Assembly: GCA_013397455.1 (NCBI GenBank)
Contig: VYZB01000016.1
Coordinates: 1,554,439-1,618,438 of the forward strand
Source: Crotophaga sulcirostris
Taxonomy: Eukaryota; Chordata; Aves; Cuculiformes; Crotophagidae
Length of the DNA stretch: 64,000 nt
Direction: 5' to 3'
The notes beneath the pieces are model-generated. The model was not told the origin of the DNA and did not search any database. It saw only the letters and a list, made by a program, of their open reading frames with translations. This document shows positions 1-13,529 of this stretch, one piece after another; position 1 is the first letter of the stretch, and every line of letters begins with the position of its first letter. A program made the translations under genes and the position numbers.

Positions 1-3000
1 TTTGAAGGTTTTAATAAAGGTAAAGCTGCATACCTGCAACTTCAACATGAAGCATTTTGAAGGTGATAAACCACAACACTGTCTACTGTAAATTACTACT
101 ACATATATACTAAACCACAACTTAAGGAAAAAAAACAAGATTTGATCATGAGATCAACCAATGTCGACAAAACACCAGGATTTGATCAATAGATTGAATG
201 GCTGGCTGTCTCCCAATCAGACACATGAAATACATAACTAACAGCTGTATGCATACAGTGAATGACTGTTTAATTTTGATTAAAAGGGCATGCCGACAGA
301 CTCACCACCAAATGTTTCATGACACTATGTTACCTAGCAGATTTCTAGGAGGAAGACTGGATAAACAGAAGTTAATTGTGAAAGAAAAATGTTAGGTACC
401 TGTAACATTAACATTATCATAAACATTATTTCTCACCTATGAGTCTCCGTCTCACATCCAGCATATGTGTATCCTTTGCCTTCATGTTCAAATTATTTCA
501 TTTTGTTTTATTATGTTTGTTAGACAATCAGTCATCTTTTTCTGTGACTATAATGCTTGATGCTCCTGCTAAGCAGAGGAGTGCCACTTCTCTCAGGAAA
601 GAGATGATGAGCTACACACAGGAGAGTGTTGCACAGCCAAGATTACCATGGTTTGACATATGACTGTGTCTGGTCAGACAGTTTGCTGACACCTCAAGGT
701 TCAGAGATGTATATTCTTCTTCACTACATGCAAATTACTAAATGAAAATAAGGCTGTGAGATTCAGCAAATCTTACTTGTCTAGACTGATTACTTTAGCT
801 TTCACATTTACAACTATGGCAAAATGTGACTGAGCAGGTAGGAGGGGTGACTAAAATGGTGTGCAGGAGTCTCAAATCACTGTACTCACCCCCTGAGTAC
901 ATTGGAGACTACAGAGTTTCTCCCTATCCATCATGAGAGAACAGAGAGGAGTCACTAACCACATCATGCCATTACAGCAGATATGCACCTCAAGAAACAC
1001 TAGACAAACATTTTTACATACTACTGATGTATTTTTTCAAGGTTTTAAATATTTATGAATTCATATTGAATTCAGCAAATTATATTGATATTGATCAAAA
1101 AGAAATACAAAAACAAGAGTTAAAAAATTAAATGCATTTTGTTGGGTTAAATTCACTCTGAAATTTAGGTATGTCTCATAAAGCACGAACGTTCGTATAG
1201 TTAATCTATTAAGTCATTTTCTCCGTTCCTGAAGTCAACCAAGGTAATTCCTTTTGTTGGTCAATTTGGTTTTGCATAACTTTGTTATGAAGTTAAATAA
1301 ATTCAGCGTTTACAGTAACAGAATTAAACACACAAGTGAAATTGTAGAAATTGCCCCAAGGCTAGAACTGTGTTGAAATGCAGTGTGTTCCATATTCTAT
1401 ACCATGATTAGTCATACAGTTCCATGATTTTCTTATGTTATTGAAGTTTTAAGTGTACTGAATGTTAGATATCACAAATTTTTAAATATTTCAATATAGA
1501 ACTATCTCAGACAAAAATAACAACTACTAAATCTTCCACAAACGTGTATATTACAGAACAAAGAAGTATGCTCTCACTAAATGTGACTTAAGAAACTTTA
1601 ATAAAATTTGACTACTCAGTTTTTTACTGGAAAGTAATTTATGGCTATGACCCCAAAACTAGAGCAGTTTTAAAATTAGAAGGAATCACTAACAGTTTAA
1701 ATAATTGTACAGGCATGATGCAGAATTATATTATAGAATACTCTTAATAGAGAAGACCATATCAACAGAAAAAGCAACTTAAAGTATTGTATTTGATTCT
1801 TCCTCTACAAGTACAAATCAGCAGTATCAACATCACATGCAGCTTTTGTACTGGTAAGGACATTTCTCAAAATGACAGTCCAAACTTCTTAGAAAAAATC
1901 AAACCTGGAAGTCAGTATGACATCGCTCTACCAGCAACTATGTCAATTTAGATGTCAATATATCTGTCGCAGCTCTGTACTGCAAACACGTTTCCAGAAA
2001 ATTGAATTGGATCGTATACAATGATGAGAAGAAATTAATACTAAAAAAAAAATTATTTTTTTTAAAAAAAACAATACTGTCAAAGAATAAATCAGTCTGA
2101 GAAAGAACTCCACATCCAGGTTTCAGAAGGACAACCAGTTTGAGCTAACGTATTTTTTATTAGAAAGCTGGTTCTTACTATTTCCAACAGTACAGGCCAA
2201 ATTAAAAGCTATCAGACTTAGCTTTGTCCTTGCATAGCTTTTGCATAGCCAGAAATAAATGGAAACAAAATGGTCTAGAGGAACTGAAAGGCAATGTTTT
2301 TCTGTGTTAGCTTGTCCTATCAGTTATAAACAGGTAAATAAGCACACTGAACTGAGCACCAAAGCAGCGCTACGCTCCAATAACTGAGGGCAAGAAAGCC
2401 AAGCTGTGAAATTCAAATACTATCTTCAACAAGTACTTATCTCATATTCTTGCAAATTTTTATCTACTAAGATAAAAACATATTATATATAATAACGTCG
2501 TTTCTGCCAGTTTTGATGGTTGTTAGTAGATTTATGTTTACTTAAAAAGCCAACTTTTCAGCAAACTTTATCAAGCCCTATTCTATTTATAAAGAGATAG
2601 GAAATCATCTAAAAACAGAATCATACATACAAACAAAAAGCAAAGCAAACCAAGAAGAGAGAGAGATATATAATATATATTCATATCTGTTTACTAAAGG
2701 GATAAGAGGCACTTTAAAGACTTACTTTTATTACCACAACATTTCTATAGTGTAATTTTCTATATTAAAGCTGTATTATAAACACTATGAAGATGATTTA
2801 ATGATGCAAAACCAAAAAATTGTGAACATTAGTGAAAATTACACAAATGCAAATAAGAAACAGTAGAGGACACCCAGACCACTCATAGAGCAAAGTCTTT
2901 ACTTCCAATTATCAATTATTGTCCACTGCAGTGAACTGCTTCTTGCAGCATGCAGTAAATCATTAAATTCAGATAATGCTAGGGAAAAAAAGAGAAGCAT

Positions 3001-6000
3001 AGACCAATGAAAAATGCATAAAAGAGAGTGCAATTACTGATAACAAAAAAGTCAAATAAATTTGGAAACACATAAATAAGCAAACTTTAAAATTCTTATG
3101 CCAAAAATTTATTTAGTGACATATTTAAAATATGCATGCAAACAGTAGGCTGCTTCATCATGCTCTCTTAATTGTTCTTTCCACCCATCCCTCCCTCTAT
3201 TCCACTGAATCCATAATTATTTTCAGTAAAATCCAACAGTTTCAGCAGAGGTGGAATGGCCCCCGTTTCAACTTGACCTACAGCTTCATTGCTAGAATAT
3301 ATTCAGGGACACAGGAAATGTGGGTGAGAAGGGAATTGATCCCAAGCATATGCTGTAACCATTAACTTTCCATCTTTGATGCATTTTCAGATCACACTTC
3401 ACAAGATGAAACCTGTAAGTGAACACAGGCAAAGAAACACTCTGCATGTAAATGAACTGCACAAAAATGTGAAAGCCATTAAAGTCAGTTACTGGCAGCT
3501 CCACTTCCAGGATGTCTCTAATGTAACTTAGATATTTTGGTACATATACATTTTAGAAGCCACCAGGATTAGGCAAAATCTCATGAGGTTTAGCAAGGAT
3601 CAGATTAAAAAGTACATATCTAAACTCTAACTCTATTTTGGATGGGTCCTAAATCTTTTACGTCTTTTATATGGACAACTGCAAGACATTTGGTCTGGAA
3701 ATCAGAAAATATAGTGCCACTGTCCATCACAGTTGACATGGAACTACTGCCAGAAACTTCAGGAAGCCTCTCTTGACAAGTCAAATTTAAAGCTGAGTTC
3801 TGGGAGGTTCTCCAGAGACAAGCACCTACAAATCTTTCGGGGTGGGACAGGGACACACACCAAAAACAACCCACAAAAAAACCTCACGAAACCAAACACC
3901 ATGACCAGAAGCTTTTAGATATTCTTGTTGATATTAGACAGTTTGTACTCTTAGCCTTGCTTTTGCGAGTAGAACCAGCTTTTATTTATTTTAAAACATA
4001 GATATGCTTTAAAATAAGCTTCTTTAGAAGTTCATGATGTAAATACTTGATGTAAACCCTTGAGGAAGATTGCTGAATATCTTGTGAAATAAAATGTCAA
4101 AAATTTACAGCTAATATAATACCTGTGGCTTAAGGTTGCATACATGTTGAAACAGATTAAATGCATTCATACCTTCTTCTGCATATAAACTCCCAACATT
4201 TCGCCTGCAGAATGATATCACAATAAGAACAACTCCTTTTCCTCCCATTCCCTTCACACTTTCTGGTTTCAGCTTTTATTCTGTCCCACTACAGAAGATA
4301 ACAGAAGAGAAAGCAGGGACTGGGGAGGAAATGAGTTTCTAAAGAAACTTTAAAATACAAGGCAACAGCAGGATATGTTACAATAACACTCTGTCTACTC
4401 TGCAAATAAGAAATGCAAAGAAAGATGCTTTAGTGGCATTCCATTAACTCTGCAAGATCATAAAATATAGAAAAATGTAAATAGTCTCTGTGATGTTTCA
4501 ATCCATTGGGCTATGCACTATTTCCCCAAGAATGCGGTGGAAGTCACATCTGGCACTTTTAAAGTCAGGAATCAAAAAAAGTATATAATTAGAAAAGGTC
4601 GTAAAAAAGTCCTGCTTTGTCAGATCTCAGGCAAAAGAAAGATCTTCTCCACATCTCTTTACAGTACTTTAAATATCTGGTTTATCTTTCACTTTTAGTA
4701 GGCTACTGAAATGACTTGACAGCCAGGTCAAGAAAAAAAGCACACATTTCATATTGTCTTAAAGGTAAAATATTTAATCAAACTAATTTCAATATGAAAA
4801 TGCATTTAAAACTAATACATAATTTTATTTAATTATGCAGTAAAACTTGTCAAAAATCAAAACGGTAGTATTTTTAACCTTATTTGGTTTGGGGGACTCT
4901 GGTTTTTTTTGATGCAGTAGAAAGTTATTTCTGCTTAACGAGTTAAAAGTTATCCTCATTCCTTACATGCTTTGCTGACTGGCAGTTGGCACCAGCATCA
5001 CGTATGCTCACTGCAATCCATCTGTTAAAATAGATATCCAGTGAGTATTTAAGATATGCCTTGCTACAGGTACAAGCGGAGTGTTTATCATGCAATGTGA
5101 GTTAACTCTTTGACAGAAGTAATTACTATTGATCAGCTGATGGGGATGGGAAGCATATAAATTGGGAAGTTGACAAGGGTCTAGTGCAGATGTACAGCAT
5201 TATGACATTGGCATTCCTAGTTTTTTGGAATAGTTTATATGTGAAAGATAAAGGGAAGCCTGGCTACCTATATTAGCTTGAATGGCAAAACAGAGCTGGC
5301 TGCTGCTACTGTAACCAGCTCTATGGCTGCTGCCCTGTGAAAACTAATTTTTGGAATTCCTATGTGAATACATTTATTTCTTAAAAACAATCATAGCTAC
5401 AGAACATGATATGGTCCTCAGCCGTGTATAATGCTTTTATTGTACAAAACCAGATGTTTTTACCCTTGCTCATCAATATAAAAGTCTAATAATTACTCTT
5501 CTAGTCATGAGCTACTTGACTGAAGCAAATGAACATGCAGTCCATGGAGCAGTGCCACTAACAGAGTTTAGTTTCCTCCAGGTGCCTTGACTTGGTCAGG
5601 GGAAAGATTTTAATCTCTAGGCAATTTGAAAAACTCCTTCTTTTCCCCTTCATATCCCTTCTCTTGTGAAGTATTTTGGTAGTATCAGTCAGGGTTTGAC
5701 ACCAACTGCAGAAATCAGTTAATTAGATCAACAGTTATTAATATGAATTTTTTGATGTTTCAACTCAAGTTTACTCTGTGCACGGACTACTTTTCAGAAA
5801 CTGGTATGAATTTAACTATCACTGATGTCTTTTGAATGTCGGATGCCTGGTTTAAAATAACCTATAGCAAAGATCCAGAAAAAATGGCAGTTCTTTTTCA
5901 CTCCAGATTTCTGTGGCTAAATCAAAATATTTAACTTATAAGAATATAAGTTTTAATAACTGTTGAACTCAAGCAAATCAATAGGAAGTGCTAGCAATTT

Positions 6001-6714
6001 ATATTACTTTTGTGGAAGTTTGGAAACTTCCTCCCATTTGAGAAAACTACTAAACAAGCCACGAACATCTCTGCTAATTTCCATTTTCTTTACTTTCAAG
6101 TGAAGTTTCCTAGATTATGGAGAGATAAGCATCATTTTCCTTAATCTTCTACCTGTTTACATCAGAACAAAACTGGTTCAAGAGATTCTAACAATAATGG
6201 CAAATCTTTATTTAAAGAATGGAAACAGAAGCATTTCTTCAATTATATGCCTGAAGTCTAATTTCACATGAGTTTTTTCCTCACACTCAAATATGTTGAT
6301 GGGACAGAGTAGAATTCCTTTTCCATTAAACATAAAGGATTTTCTTTTTCCTTGTTTGAAATTTTTGTGTAGGTACAGACAGCAAGTTTATTTCACTTGC
6401 GTAAAAATCATACATAGCTCCACTTGCTTTTAAGTTTCATTGCTATTAATTATGCAGACATGTAGAGTCTGTTCTGCAGGGATCACAAATAAAGCTGCTT
6501 TGCACAAGTGTTTTTTACTTAACTGGAGTTTTAGCTGCTGTCTATAAGGAAAGGAAGAATATGCCACTGCAAACACTGAAGATGAGACTTTAATCCCAGT
6601 TGTATGACTCACTTCAGCTTTATTTCGAAATACCATTGAAACAGCTGCATATACTGAAGTAAATGAAATTTTAAAGATATCTACAGAGGATGCATCAACA
6701 TCATGCCTTCTTGA
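1..6714. other. Non-coding stretch, no gene recognised
   Basis: AT-rich sequence with short open frames on both strands, none longer than about 85 codons and none with a domain I recognise. A small GA/TA simple repeat lies at 2654-2684. Possible splice-like signals occur, for example an acceptor-like AG near 520 followed by about 47 open codons, and a bracketed open stretch at 777-829 on the minus strand. Such pairs are expected by chance in AT-rich DNA of this length. I see no transposon and no RNA gene. Confidence 0.6.
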
Positions 6715-6722
6715 CAACATAG

Positions 6723-6843
6723 TATAGTAGATCATACTATAATTACTACTTATTACTATTAATAGTATTGCTATTACTGTATTATTAGTATCATAATTCC
6801 TACTATCTATTCATACTATAGTACAGAATAGTATCCTATGTGA
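6723..6843. repeat. TAC/TAT-rich palindrome cluster
   Basis: A degenerate run of TACTAT and its complement ATAGTA. It contains three self-complementary elements: TATAGTA and TACTATA arms around GATCA at 6723-6741, the perfect 14-bp palindrome TACTATTAATAGTA at 6754-6767, and the perfect 10-bp palindrome TACTATAGTA at 6814-6823. It is best explained as an old, mutated microsatellite able to form hairpins. No coding or protein-binding role can be read from it. Confidence 0.7.
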
Positions 6844-6845
6844 TT

Positions 6846-9800
6846 CTAACACCTTCTTCCACACTAAAAAAGCTTAAACTATTGAATCTAATTTAATCTG
6901 TTACTTATTTTCTCTTCACTTCAAAACTCTATGTTTGCAAAAGATTTTTAAGCCAATGAGGAAGTGATTTCTCCTCAGAAAAAAAGTCCATGAAAATGAG
7001 ATGTTTTGAAAGAAAATAAAAGAATCTTGAGAAATTCAATGATTGCACAAAATATTACATTAATTTTCTTCTTCCACCATTGCATGACTTGTCACAATCT
7101 AGATTAGGCTGAACAAGAAGCAGAAGAATTTGTAGAATGCAGCTTTAGCATTTTTAGCTTGCAGAAAACCAAAGTTCTCTTTTCCTCATCATCATTCGAT
7201 ATGCTTCTAGATAAGACTATCTCCAGACTGCTCATTTTAAACAACCAAAGGAAACAGAAAAATTAAGAATGCATGATGGACAATGAAACTGACAGTCTGT
7301 AGATTTTATCATCCTTTTTGTGCCTTTAAGTGAGGCCAGTTATGTCCCTACCTACCCCCTCCCTAACACTAGGCCTCCAAAAAAAAACCAAACCCTGTAC
7401 AAATGAAAAAACAGTCAATGAGTCAATGAAGAGCGTCAACTAGTACTAGACATAAGAATTCCAACATATACACAACTCTACTTATTTATAGATTCATGGA
7501 ATACAGCATTTTATCAGTTGCTTCTCTATAGGGAGGTGTGGAGGAGGGCAGAAGAGAACGGCAGATCAGAGCAAGATCTAAAGTACTTATGAAATATTTA
7601 TCTTTCTTCTGTCATACATTAGAACAACTAGATACAACTGATGTATAATGTATTCAGTCTCCCTAGACTGAAATAATATCCAAAGACTGAAGAACAGAGC
7701 CATAATATACAGTGTCGATTGCTGTGCATTGCTCTGTTTTATTTATAAGTTTGTATCCCGCATGACCACCACTGCAAGACAATATACAGATTACAAAAAC
7801 GGGAAAGAATCCACTGCCTGTTTCAGCATCCAAGCAATTTTCCCTCCCTGCCCTCCAGTGACACCATTTGAGAGCGGCAGGCCAGGAGCCTGCTCTGCGC
7901 ATGTTTCATGGACCACCGTGGTTGCCTTGCCAACGAGCAGGGAGAACTTGGGGCTTACATCGCGCTTTTCAATGCGGTGACCCACTTACTGTCTGTCAAC
8001 AAATTCACTGGGACAATACTGAGTGTAACACATTACAGAGATTAAATCCCACAGACTGAACTACAAAGACGTCTGGAACAAAATCTTAGCCAGTTTGAAA
8101 GGCCAGAACACTATAAACAGAGTTAGCTGTAGTGCCTTTTAATCCTCCAATGTATTCGTGGCTTTAAAAGAGAAATTTCTGCCATAATAATCTGTATTTG
8201 ATATTTGTGTATTTATTCTTTAAACTATGTTCACAAACCTAAGTCAATATTGCTGTAATAGTAATGGGAATTACATATATTTTGTGTATCGCATTCTTGG
8301 CTAGAACTGAGCAGAAATAAAATATAAAAACATTTTTCCAAGATGTAGGGATATAATGGTTAATTTAGAATATATTTACCCAGATGGCCATTGTAGGAGC
8401 AAATCATTAAAAAAAACCCACAGTGATTTCTGTAAGATACTTACATCATGGATCACCATGGATTTATATTTAAAAATTAACTGTGTGCAGGTTAGTTACA
8501 GGTTTCCCTTGCTGTTCTGCCCCTTCAGAAATGTATTAGCACAGGCATGCTCAAAAATTTTCCCTCTCTGTTTCCCGGTTTCCTTCTGTTCTCTCATTCT
8601 CTGCAAATAGATTATTCCAATTTAAATAACTCCCTTGAAGAGACTGGTAACTATCAGGAGAACTAATTATACATAATGGCAAATCACCAATTTCAAAAAA
8701 TATATATTTAATATGTATTTACCTTCATTCTTTAGTTTCTTAGCAATACTAACCTGCCACTTTAAATGAAAGTCAACATTTTTTTTGAAGATATGTGTCA
8801 CCAGTTACCAAATGGCATCATCTGAGGAACCATGCAGAGAGCAAAAAATAGCTGCAGCCCTCTGCAATATCCGTAGAACAGGCTATTTTTCAAACCACTA
8901 AGAGTTTATTTATATGTTTACACTCCTAATATTTTGTAGAAGTGTATTAGTGGCCTGGTTATAAGAATCCATACTGCAGCGATTTTATATTACCAGAATT
9001 CTGGGACTAGTTCTCCACTAAATTTTTCTCATTAGCACTTATCACTTCACGTCTTCAAACTGACGTTTCCCAAACCTGATCTGGCTTGCAGACAACCGAT
9101 AGCATCCATATAACATACACATTTTTAAGAAGTATTGTCAGGGGAATGGAGAGGAATACAAACATTCCTCACACTTGCCTCAGATCACTGATACCACACA
9201 AACTTAAAGGTGAAAACTTTACTCTAGAAAATTCAGCATCAGGAAGTGCAATTCCAGATTATACATAATATCTCTGTAGTATTGTTTAATAGATCAGCTA
9301 TCTTATAGAGATCGTGAACCACACACAACCCTTTCCACTTACAGCCACCTTTCCCTTGCACATTCTTTACATCCCACACTAGTGATCACCCAGTCCTTAT
9401 AGGTTTGGGTTTTTGCCCCAAATTATTACAATTCAGAAATCTGTTACATCTTCAAAGAGCTCCCTAGGCCCGTGCTACTATGCCATGCAAAAGTAACATA
9501 ACTCCTTTCTGTCTCCCAGAAAGATGGATTTTGATTGCAATCTTGCCTTGTTCCCTACACAGCAAATTCTTCTCTACATTTGCTGTTCAAATATCAGAAT
9601 CTTATAAAGCCACATACATTATTAATACTTAAAAAAACACATATTTATCAAGCCCATGACCTCTCATTCTTCATAGATATTCCTCACCAGTAATACAGAT
9701 ACACATCTGTGTTTATTTGCTGTTTCCACTCTTTTCTCCTCTTCCTAATACTCAAAGTCTCTAAGACATAGGGACTTCCATCATTATGCCAATATTTTCC

Positions 9801-12504
9801 ACTTTAAAACTGATTTTATTTACTAGTTTTTTCAAAATCAATTATTAAGGATGAAATTGGCCATGCATGGTGTCCCTCTAGGTTGCTATCTTTAGAGTTA
9901 CAGCCAAAAAAACTCCTGCTATTCCCCGCTATTCCAAACAGTCAAGTTAAAGGAAAATACATGAATTTGCTCTCAGGGGAGGGACATCTGGTAAGCTTTT
10001 CCTTTAACAACTTCAGGATCTCTTTTAGGCTTCACAGGGCGTACTTGAAAATGGCACGATCTCAGAGATGTGCTCTTCAAAACATTCCTAAAAATTCTTT
10101 CAGACTTGGTCCATGAAATTTGTGGTACACAAACAGACATTTAATGGAGATTTGTTGTTTGTGGAATAAATGCTGTCAGGAGCCCAGACCATGTCAGCTA
10201 GGGCACAGCACAGCTTCACCTGCACCTCTGTGAAATAGGACATCGAAAAAATTGCCCTGAACTGACTGCATCTTTCGCCAAGCTTATGTTCCCCTGGTGA
10301 AGAGATATTATCTACTGGTTCACAAATGCTCACTATGCTTTCCAACTCTTGGCAATCCTTTAAGAATTTACACAGCCTGTTCTGCTTTCATGATTGCAGG
10401 ACACGCAAAGCTTCCAGGTTTTCTCCCCTCCAGGATTATTTGCTCTTCATCTGCCAATGACTAAAATGTGCCCAGGTTTCTCCTCAACACATCCTTAAAT
10501 GAGAATCACTGCAAGAATGATTTCAGAATTTTTGCCTCTACAGAAGTGGAGCTTTCCAAATATCCTTTGACATCAATGTCCACAGGAGTACTACTCCAGC
10601 TTTCTCTCTGCTTCTCAAACCAAATCTGGGGGGTAAAAATCAGATTCCACTGTCTGCTTTCACTGTTAGGTAGCCCTCCCCTGCACAAGTCTGGCCTCTT
10701 TCACTTGTTAGCAGCTTAGGGAAAAGTCCCAGCACATACCAGTCCAATGCTCCCTGCCTCCATGAGAAACAGGGGCAAAATACTTTCAACAGTAAAAAAT
10801 GCACTTCCAAAGTAAAAGACTGAGGGCAGTAAAAATGAGATAATTCACTCTTTTGTACTAAAGGAACATTTTATGATTTGTTGCACATGAAGTACTCAGC
10901 TTTTGGCAAGTATCACTGCAGAACAGCTTTAGAACTGGACTATACTCAAGAGTTACTGCTCAAAGCAGAGCATTTTTTTTTATAAAAATTAATGTGCACA
11001 TCCTACACAGTACTGCAAGGTAGCTAGTGATACAGCACTAAGTTCGTGGGAACTCTTTGGCTAGAAGCAGACATAGCATTTTCTGTCTCTCTTCTGTTGT
11101 TGCCTGGGGGAAATGTTGAAGTCCTCAGGGCTTCCTCTATGGCTAAAGTCTGAGCGCCAATGCTGCCTCCAAAATAGTTTTGCATGACTGCAGCGTAACT
11201 GCCTCAGAAACACCTTCTGGCCGAAAAGTGATTCTGGTTTTCTTCTCTCAGCTTGTTGCTTCGATAGCAAATAGCAGGAGTAAAACATCATGCAGACATC
11301 ATATCACATCCCCTAGACACAGAATAAAAGATGAAGACTCCTTTCCCAGCAACTCCCTTTCTAGGCTAAACACTCTGAATCCATCTAGTTACCTCATTTG
11401 ACAGCCACTGGCACCTCCAGTGGCTACCTACCCTCCCACTCCATGCAACCCCCTACAGTCTCCGACCCATCAGTTGTACTTCACTATACAGCTGCTGTGA
11501 GTGCAGGTTTTCACTGAACTGATGTAAAGACCTAACCTCAGACACTCCGTCTTTGTCCACCCTGATGTATTTTACAACATCCCTATAGGCAGAGCCAACA
11601 TGTTCTGAATAGCCATTTTATTACCTGCTTCAGGAGCGAGAAAGTCCATAGGGTGAAATAAATGAAAGGTGAAATAAACAGCTAAAAGACAGCTCTCACC
11701 CAAGCAGCAGCCGCAGTGCAGTCACAAGCCTTCCTACCATCATCGTCATGATGTTCCTATCATACATTAATTGTGTAAGAGAACATTAATTGCCATAAAC
11801 TGTAAAGGTACGAAAATAAGACCCCCATACACTGCTTAAAACAAGTTGTAGGTTGTTTTGTTTTAATTTCATTTCTTTTAAAGGTGCTTGTATTTTTTCA
11901 CTTTGTTTCTGTTTCCTGAGCCTTCAGAATGCATCTACTTCACATTTTCAAGACGTAGCATACATTTATGACATTAACACTAATATTTTCATGTAATACC
12001 TATTACTTCGTCCTTAGAAAATTTGAAAACATGAGCAGAGATGCCATACAACTCCAGGCAACAATCACCTAATGTACTACATACCTGCTAAAAGTTCCCT
12101 GATGATGAAAGTTCTCTTGATTCTTTTGTTGTTCTTTTGTTTACCAGTGGTAATGAAAAGTGGTAATCATTTATTTCTTCCAGACTAGTTCACCCCCAGA
12201 TCTACTTAGCTTTGCTGAACAGTGGAGCATGAGAAAGCTACAGTCACTTTCCATTTACCTCTCTCCTAATTTTGCTTGGCAAGAAACACCAACACACAAC
12301 TGTGCTCTACCCAGGCTGCTAGCACATGAATTCTTATTGGCCTGTTTTATATCATGACTTTGAAATACAATGGCCTAATACTTGCTTCACAAAGGCAGAT
12401 ATTCTACAAAGTGCATTTTTTCCTCAAAATCTTTTTTGAAGCTCTGCTCATCATCACTTAGAGGACTTAATTTGTTCCACAGAACTCAGAAAACCAAACT
12501 GTTC
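6846..12504. other. Non-coding stretch with one GC-rich island
   Basis: AT-rich sequence without recognised genes or transposons. The one compositional exception is a GC-rich patch near 7840-7990, listed separately. The open frames in this interval are short and not domain-bearing. Confidence 0.55.
7838..7990. other. GC-rich CpG-bearing island, function unknown
   Basis: This roughly 150-bp patch is clearly richer in G+C than its surroundings and holds several CpG dinucleotides, such as those in CATCGCGCTTTTC near 7956-7970, where the flanks have almost none. On the plus strand a pyrimidine-rich tract ending in CAG at 7856-7858 resembles a splice acceptor. On the minus strand GTAAGT (complement of 7985-7990) resembles a donor. 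Several frames are open, which is expected in GC-rich DNA, so openness alone is not evidence of coding. It could be a conserved exon, a conserved regulatory element or a remnant of an old repeat. I do not recognise any translation. Confidence 0.35.
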
Positions 12505-12677
12505 TGAGACAGTGGCACAGGTTGACCAGAAAAATCATGAGGGCCCCATCACTGGCCGGGTTGGATTAGGCTCTGAGCAACCTGATCTAGTGGGAGGTGT
12601 CCCTGTCCATGGCAGGGGTGTTGGAACTAGATGATCTTTAAGGTCCCTTCCAACCCAAAGCATTCTATGATTCTGTG
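12505..12677 (+). mobile_element. CR1: CR1 LINE, 5'-truncated 3' end
   Basis: This is the 3' untranslated end of a CR1 retrotransposon in plus orientation. It carries the family's hallmark GGTCCCTTCCAACCCAAAG block and ends in ATTCTATGATTCTGTG, the CR1 terminal octamer repeat. About 173 bp survive, which is typical because CR1 copies truncate at the 5' end during target-primed reverse transcription. It differs at only about five positions from the minus-strand copy starting at 22,214, so the two belong to the same subfamily. No coding sequence remains. Confidence 0.95.
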
Positions 12678-12953
12678 GTTTACATACTGCTTTTCTGGCA
12701 ACTACAGTTTAGTTATATTCAGAAAGTACAATAGTTATTGCATAGCTAGTACACCTGACCATGTTTATAGCCCAAGACTGCAAGCTCACGTTTCATTTGT
12801 CTTCTGAGCACCTTTTACTAATACTTCATCTACCTCCATTCAGGGCTCAGAAAAGCACTTTTCATGACTAAACCCATCGGTCATATATTTACTGCTTTGT
12901 CCTGCAATGTATCTGTCTCCCAGAAACAGCAATGTTTATCGACAAATAGCTTT

Positions 12954-12958
12954 CTATA
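12954..12958 (+). repeat. Target-site duplication CTATA, left copy
   Basis: The five bases CTATA immediately precede the TG that opens the solo LTR. They are repeated exactly after the LTR at 13670-13674. Confidence 0.85.
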
Positions 12959-13248
12959 TGTTATAGTTTGAGTTAATTGGGGCGACTTTGACTCTGGCTC
13001 AGCCTTAGTCTAAAGTAACTGTGTTTTCTGATAGGCTAACTGCATGTTATTCAGACAGTTTCTCTCTAGCAGTGATAACACGGAACACTGGTATGCAGAA
13101 AGGCCAATGTTTATAATTATTCCTCTGGTAACCAAGGCCATCCTTGAGCTAGCAAAAGATGGTCACATCTGTAGGGAGGGGCAGACAGGACAGGTGACCC
13201 CAAACAGACTAACAACAATATTCCATCCCATATATACGTCATACTTGG

Positions 13249-13255
13249 TATAAAA
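13249..13255 (+). promoter_or_regulatory. TATA box of the solo LTR
   Basis: TATAAAA sits in the middle of the LTR at the position expected at the U3/R border. Whether it drives transcription today cannot be told from sequence. Confidence 0.6.
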
Positions 13256-13523
13256 CTGAGAGATCACGAGGGTCTCGCTCTCTTCTGTAATGGCCAACGT
13301 CCAGCGAGGACCTCGTTTGTCTGATTGTTCCTGACCCCAGATCTGCACATCCCTGAATCCAGTTCCTGAATTCAGTGCCCTCCTAGCTGTGGACCCATTC
13401 CCCTGGGTCTGCTCCACAGCAGTTGTGGTGAGGTATTGGGGGGGATGCAATCTCAGGCATTTGTACATGTTTTCATTACTTTCTAATTATTTTAATCATT
13501 TTTACTATTATTATCAACATTTC

Positions 13524-13529
13524 ATTAAA
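13524..13529 (+). terminator. Polyadenylation signal of the solo LTR
   Basis: ATTAAA, a common variant of the AATAAA signal, lies downstream of the TATA box in the R-like part of the LTR. A T-rich tract follows. Confidence 0.5.

Noticed and set aside
520..663. Pyrimidine tract plus TTAG followed by about 47 open codons, suggesting a terminal exon
   Set aside because: The translation is not recognised. T-rich tracts ending in AG are common here, and there is no supporting donor, polyadenylation signal close by or compositional change.
777..829. Minus-strand 53-nt segment between a strong pyrimidine-rich acceptor and a GTAAGA donor, open in one frame
   Set aside because: It has the AT-rich composition of background and no recognised peptide. 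Pairs like this are expected many times by chance in 64 kb.
6430..6735. 101-codon minus-strand open frame
   Set aside because: It starts inside the TAC/TAT palindrome cluster, has no recognisable motif and is of chance length.
12095..12220. Box C-like TGATGATGA near 12,100, considered as a C/D snoRNA
   Set aside because: There is no box D at a suitable distance and no terminal stem.
13163..13468. 101-codon minus-strand open frame
   Set aside because: It lies entirely within the solo LTR, antisense to its promoter region.
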